64,000 nucleotides of DNA. Origin: Liolophura sinensis (lineage: Eukaryota; Mollusca; Polyplacophora; Chitonida; Chitonidae). Location: assembly GCF_032854445.1 (NCBI RefSeq), contig NC_088302.1, positions 10,165,338 through 10,229,337 of the forward strand, written 5' to 3'. The notes beneath the pieces were generated by a model that saw nothing but the letters and a program-made list of their open reading frames with translations, did not search any database and had not been told where the DNA came from. Shown piece by piece: positions 59,096 through 64,000 of the stretch (position 1 is the first letter of the stretch; every line of letters begins with the position of its first letter). Both the position numbers and the translations under genes were made by a program.

Positions 59096-59590
59096 TATAG
59101 ATACCATTTATATAGTGTAAACGCGGCCAATCTCCCACTAGTCTGCGTTTCATATCTTTATAGTTCGACACTACGTTTATCTTGGACACGTGCGGGATTG
59201 CCCAAGCGTGAAAGTTATTCGCAACATCACATCGTAGCCAGCTATCACCGTGGGTAATCTTTACATAGAGTAGTAAAGCATATCAAAGGTATTAATGCGA
59301 AATCGTGGTCTACCACTGTTATACAAAGTGAGAAAACTACGAAATTTTCTTTAAAGCCCACTGTAGAATCCCACCTTTTAGTTTCGGTTATATAACGACA
59401 TCGCACCATGGTTGATCAAGTTCTGAAAAGGTTCTACAACGTCTGGACATCAAGCGACGAACATGTTCGCTTAGTTCTGTTTTCTGGTCATATCTGCCAC
59501 ATTTCCCGCTGTAGCTTCAACATTACAAGGTGCGATGCGAACAAAAAAGGGAAGAACGAGGTTTCCGCTGCCACATTCAAGAAAGCATTC
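59096..59590. other. Short frames of doubtful meaning
   Basis: Two overlapping frames run through the end of this stretch: 80 codons from 59408 and 45 codons from 59535, in different frames. The shorter one ends in the part shared with block B (see finding). The longer one starts in a favourable context (CACCATGG) but has no recognised domain. I do not call either a gene. Confidence 0.3.
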
Positions 59591-59596
59591 AAGAAG

Positions 59597-59710
59597 TGCT
59601 TCGCTGTACATCAAAGAAAATGGTGGTGTATTTGTGCACATAAAGCATAGTGATGCATCCTGGAAATATTAAAAATTTCACCATGGTAAGGAGTTGGCAA
59701 CACTCCTTCA
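59597..59710 (+). repeat. Block B', diverged duplicate of 58453-58565
   Basis: GCTTCG.TGT, GGTGTATTTGTGCACATAAA, GCATAGTGATGC, ATGGTAAGGAGTTGGCAAC and ACTCCTTCAAAGGC line up with GCTTCG.GGT, GTTGTATTTGTACTCATAAA, GCATTCTGCTAA, AAGGTAAGGAGCTGGGAAC and ACTCCAACAAAAGC. Confidence 0.75.
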
Positions 59711-61399
59711 AAGGCCACCTTTCCATTTGACGGTAACTTTCGTTATCTATAACATAAAATAAATGTGAGATTCAACACTGTTCTAGTCCCAACGTTCCAC
59801 TATAATTTTAACCAAAAGCATCGATTTCTGAATATATATTTAACATTATTTGTGTATATATGAATGAAGACATTAAACAATTGTAATTTGAACGACCACG
59901 TCAAACTGCCAAGAAGGCTGCTATTAATGAGTACAGTTTACTTTACCAAAAGGTGGCTTGTAAAATAGATCTACAGATATCTTCTGAAATGACCTTTCTT
60001 TTAGCGGTATAATTTGAACGAAAAAGAAATCTGTGACAACGGAAAAACCAAAGGAGTTATAATATAACATGGATATAACAGGTTATTGAGAAACATTTTT
60101 TTCCTTGTAAGAATCATTGTGACAAACTAAATTATAGTCATACACTCTAGTTAATTATGGTTTTGAATGAAAGCACACGTTTTGTTACATTTATGTGATC
60201 TTGAAGACATACCAGTCGTTTCGGTATTGCTAACACAGAGATTTCCCACAAACCCATCAACCGTTCAAAATTCCAGCAAAAGAACGCTATAATGTTTAAG
60301 CAACGACTATATGGAATCCTGAATGACACATTTGACGTGCCAGTTCTCCAACGACTTCCCCTTAAACATCGTAACCAAACTGGTGTGTAAAAATTACCAG
60401 CCTTTCAGAACAGCGGTAAATAAAATTGCGCATTGTGCACATGCCCGGAAGAAGAGCGCTACTTCCGTTAAATGTCAACAGTCAGCATTACATGCTTTTG
60501 AATGGACCACACCTGTAGTGGAAAACATTATAGTTCCTATAGCTGGGAGTGGTGTAGAAATATCAAGTGCACTATCTTTACCTGTAACAGCAAAAATATC
60601 ACAGATGCCAGTGGGTAAACAATGTCTAGTGGCCGTACATTTCCAAGATGTGGCCAAATACCAAGTGTCGTTGATCGTTTTGCAAAACATTTTTTTTTCT
60701 CTAAATTGCCAGTTTCCTTGTCACTGTGGAGACAAATTTGTGACCGGAAATGTTTTATTTGCAGCAATATTCGAGAGAAAGTCAAACAAATGAAAAATCG
60801 AATGACGTTGGTATGACGATATTTCACGGAAAACATCGAACAAATATGGTGGCTTAAACGCAGCATTCACTTCTACGATGATGGTAATTTAAAGATGTGA
60901 CAAACGAAAAGATGTATTGATGTCTCTTCACATTCAAACTATAATATGTGTTCAATGTTCCGTTTTGTTTGGACAGTGGAATAAAAACCCAAACCAAAAC
61001 TGACGTTTAAAAAGACAAATTTATTGTATTATCCTAGTGAACGATAAGCTAGCACTACATTTTTCGTAAAACTGTTGACTGCTTCTCTTTGCACGAATTC
61101 GTCTTAATTTTGTACTTCATTTATTCTTAGTTCTATTGTGGTTTCTGTTTAACGTTGTTTTGGGAATTGGCCGTGAGATTATTGTCCTGGGACTTCTGTT
61201 TTGGGTTGAGCGTTGATACTTTAATGTCTGTTTGACGACTAGAGAGATTTAAGTCAGGAAAATGTTCAGGTGAGGCTTCGTTTGTTAAATTTTTTTGTTC
61301 AAAATATACTCAACTGAGGACTTCTGTGTGACGTTGTAGGTGTTGAAATTGAACAACACATGGATACGCTTGATAGATGAGAATAGATATACCAGAGCT
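59711..61399. other. No gene recognised; contains the longest open frame
   Basis: The plus-strand frame at 60323-60793 (156 codons) is the longest in the window. It has no recognised domain, and frames of 64-109 codons overlap it on both strands. A single open frame of this size is near what chance allows in 128 kb of strand, so I do not call it a gene. Confidence 0.35.
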
Positions 61400-61800
61400 A
61401 GTTAACATAAGTGTAAGAATAAATTTGCATGTAGATATACCATTGCCGCCAAGACTATCTAGAGCAGTGTAAGAATAAATCTACATCAAGGCTACAAGAA
61501 TGGTGCAAGAATGAACATACATATTTCATTACCACTGGTGCTAGTAAGAGTAGTGAATAATAATGAACTTATATCATTACCATCAATGGTAACAAGAGCA
61601 GTGTAAGAAAATCTAGATGTATCATTACCAGTAATGTAGTCAAAAGAAGGGTAAGGTTAAATCTAGACGATCGGCGAGCTATTGACAGATGTAGCATTAC
61701 CACCACCACCACGAGCACATTAAGAGTTAACGTAGACATATCACTGCCACCAAAATTAAATATAGCGTCCTTTTAAGAATAAACGCGATATAATGTTACC
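61400..61800 (+). repeat. Degenerate minisatellite, about 8 units of about 50 bp
   Basis: Forms of GTGTAAGAATAAATCTAG recur near 61412, 61468, 61506, 61553, 61597, 61649, 61719 and 61775, each followed by forms of TGTATCATTACCACCAATGG. Unit length varies from about 38 to 70 bp. Confidence 0.85.
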
Positions 61801-63427
61801 GCCATGGTTGATCAGAAGACAGCTGGACGGATGTTTTATCATCTAACAGGTATGAAAAAATATGAAAGTACATAGAACGTACTGATTAATTAGTAACCTC
61901 TAGCGAGTAACAACACATCAGCTATTGGTATACATGGTGGTTTTGTCTTTCTGAAATAACAATATAAAGTCCAATGAAGTGAAGCTGACATACACAAAGG
62001 TACACCGTGGTTTTACTGTATGGCAGGGTACGGCACAAATCCTTAAAGAGATTGTGAACCATTTTTGCATACCTTGTACACGGAATAAAAAGAATACGCC
62101 ACCCTGAATACTAACCAGATTAGAATCCAGCGATCAAGCTAGAGGTGCAATATATCTCTCTAAGATATACAGCTGTTGCTAAAGTTAATAAGAATTGCTT
62201 TCTCCATTTCCCGAACGACGAATTTACCCTGGCGTAATTAATTTCTAAATTAACCAATCTCCCTTGACAGGGACTGTGTTGGAAAGCGCTGCTTGTTTGT
62301 AAGGTCTTGAAGAATGGAGGGTAGATTTGATTTATGAATGTTGTTCAATACACGGGGTGGCCATTTTGTTGGCATGAGGCTGTGTGATGTATACAGACTT
62401 CCTGGTTCTGAAAGTTCAATTTAATGCAGCACTGATTTGTGAAATTTTTCTTGTTGCACCTTTGAAGTATTTTCCTCTACGCGGGATGCCATTTTGTAGG
62501 ACAGGCTTATAATTAAAAAGTGCGTATTTCTTGTGACTTTATTAAACATTAAGTGGACAGGATATCGAAAATAGGGTAAACAGTTCGCTGCATTTTAGTA
62601 AGGTGGCATGTGTTACAGCTTGTAATTCCATAGATACCTCAGCTATATGTCAACAACAGGCTTGAGGGTTTTGACCTCCAGCGCACTAAGCGTCTTTGTG
62701 CCACGATTTAATATTAATAAGTAAAAAACTGAGAAAGAATATTAACTTGTTTCGCGGAAGTGACAAAAAAATTGGTACCGGATAAACAGGAAAATCTAAT
62801 CACTTCCTTCTTTTCACATGGAAATTGATTAATAAGTTTTGTAAACATTTTGGTAACAAACACACAAAGCGATAAACTTAAAGTTTACCTCTCTTCAGCT
62901 GGAGTGGGTTAAATACAAAAATTGCACGTCTCTCAGTTACTCAAACTAAACGTGTTGGCTAAAAGCTAACGCCAGTGACATCATGTGTTAGGCCCTTTCC
63001 TGTCTTGGTTATACTGAATGAAATGAGATATCTATGAGAAAATGTGTTGACTTTTAAGAAAGCGGCTTCATGTACCAGATGCTCCCCGAAAACATGGGTA
63101 AATTTGCAATGTCTCCCATATAGGAAACATTTTGTGTCAGGCCTATCGTTAAGTGATTAACTCATGCAAAAAATTTGACCAACCGGTCGATAGACCGACA
63201 GAATAACCGACGTATAGTTAAAAAAATATCTCGGGGAAAAGACCTCAGATATTTGGCGACGTCCAGGTTTGGAGCAGAAGCTTTATCATTTTTGGGCTCT
63301 CAGCAGTCTCTAGACATCTTGGTATATTTTCCCTCGTATCCCTGTGTGTATGGATGATTTTACAGCATGTTACACTGTTTCTTCGTATCTGGCCGGTCTG
63401 AAATGCTCATTTATTTACAGTTCTGCC
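61801..63427. other. No gene recognised
   Basis: A weak repeat may link 62350-62382 (CACGGGGTGGCCATTTTGTT) and 62478-62510 (CGCGGGATGCCATTTTGTAG). The 60-codon frame at 63175-63357 has no motif. Confidence 0.35.
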
Positions 63428-63655
63428 TCACTAGAGCGGCATGCGGACAGACGTGACCCAGTACCCAATCACTGTACACTGACAACGGGCTGACAAGCAT
63501 TTGCCCTATTCCCCTAAGCTGAGCACCAAACAACGATCCAGAAAGATTAACAATTATCCTGCTTTGGACATTTGATTTGACCCGACACTGGACTGAATCC
63601 AGGCTTCCAGCTTACCAGATCAGGCTCCAACCACTGGGTCATCGCGGTGCGAACG
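63428..63655 (-). mobile_element. SINE, decayed relative of family B
   Basis: In reverse complement the head is GCGATGACCCAGTGGTTGGA and a B-box-like GGATTCAGTCC follows. The body CTTAGGGGAATAGGGCAAAT, GCTTGTCAGCCCGTTGTC and AGTGTACAGTGATTGG parallels the middle of the family B copy (CTTCATGCTGAAGG..., ACTGATACGGG in plus orientation). The 3' end past GCCGCTCTAGTGAG is lost. Confidence 0.55.
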
Positions 63656-64000
63656 CTTGATGGCGACCCTGTCTAGGACATTGCTCTTTTCAAGACACCT
63701 CATTACTAGCGCTCGACCTACGTCAACACTGTCTCTTTACAGAAATGAATATCCTATTAATCCTAAAATAGACTTGGTTTAGGCTGTAAATATTCACCCT
63801 TACCTTGGTAGTTCACACTCTTGTATGTTCCACCAAAGTGCTTTTAACAAAGAATTAGTTTTAAAGAGAGGTTCATGTACATAGTGCAGTATTTCACATC
63901 ATATCGATGGAAGACTCTCTTGCTATGCAATCAGGTCCAAACAGCAGTAAAAAGCACGTTCTCTCCTGCTAGTGAAATATACTACACCAACGAGAAAGAA
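63656..64000. other. No gene recognised
   Basis: Ordinary AT-rich sequence to the window end. No frame or repeat seen. Confidence 0.4.

Overview
The window looks like non-coding eukaryotic DNA, most probably from a marine mollusc (a bivalve or gastropod rather than anything more precise). The base composition is AT-rich, no long open reading frame stands out, and nothing suggests bacterial operons. Two kinds of tRNA-derived SINE are scattered on both strands. Their 3' ends, of the type GAATATTCTTGAGTACGGCG / AAAACACCAATCAAATAAAT and TTTAACGTCGTACTCAACAA, are ones I associate with molluscan genomes; that link is from memory, not from a search. I recognise no intact host protein-coding gene. 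The only protein-coding sequences I can identify are two broken Tc1/mariner-type transposases.

Layout. 0-2.8 kb: a SINE with an internal microsatellite, then two copies of an unclassified dispersed repeat (called family D here). 2.9-12.9 kb: three diverged tandem copies of a unit of about 3.5 kb. The first copy carries an 854-bp satellite of 24/18-bp units, the second carries SINEs, and the third carries an internal duplication of about 250 bp. A young SINE with a perfect 13-bp target-site duplication lies near the boundary of copies two and three. 13-18 kb: a perfect 30-bp palindrome and a 13-unit array of 100-bp repeats that runs up to a transposase remnant. 19-32 kb: mostly featureless, with SINEs, an (AT)n tract and a possible LTR-like promoter. 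32.4-33.2 kb: a Tc1-family transposase pseudogene on the minus strand. 34-48 kb: several minisatellites (52-53, 16 and 44 bp periods), SINE fragments and family D copies. 48-59 kb: two related fold-back MITEs, family D copies and three SINEs with clear target-site duplications. 58.3-59.7 kb: a small duplicated block that flanks one MITE and keeps a short peptide similarity. 61.4-61.8 kb: another degenerate minisatellite. The window ends with a decayed SINE.

The parts do not work together as a pathway. This is best read as an intergenic or intronic stretch built by local tandem duplication, satellite expansion, LINE-driven SINE insertion and DNA-transposon decay. Exons of a split gene could be hidden here, but I cannot support any. 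The strongest novel signals are the 3.5-kb triplication, the 100-bp array with dimeric higher-order structure, the family D repeat and the fold-back MITE pair.
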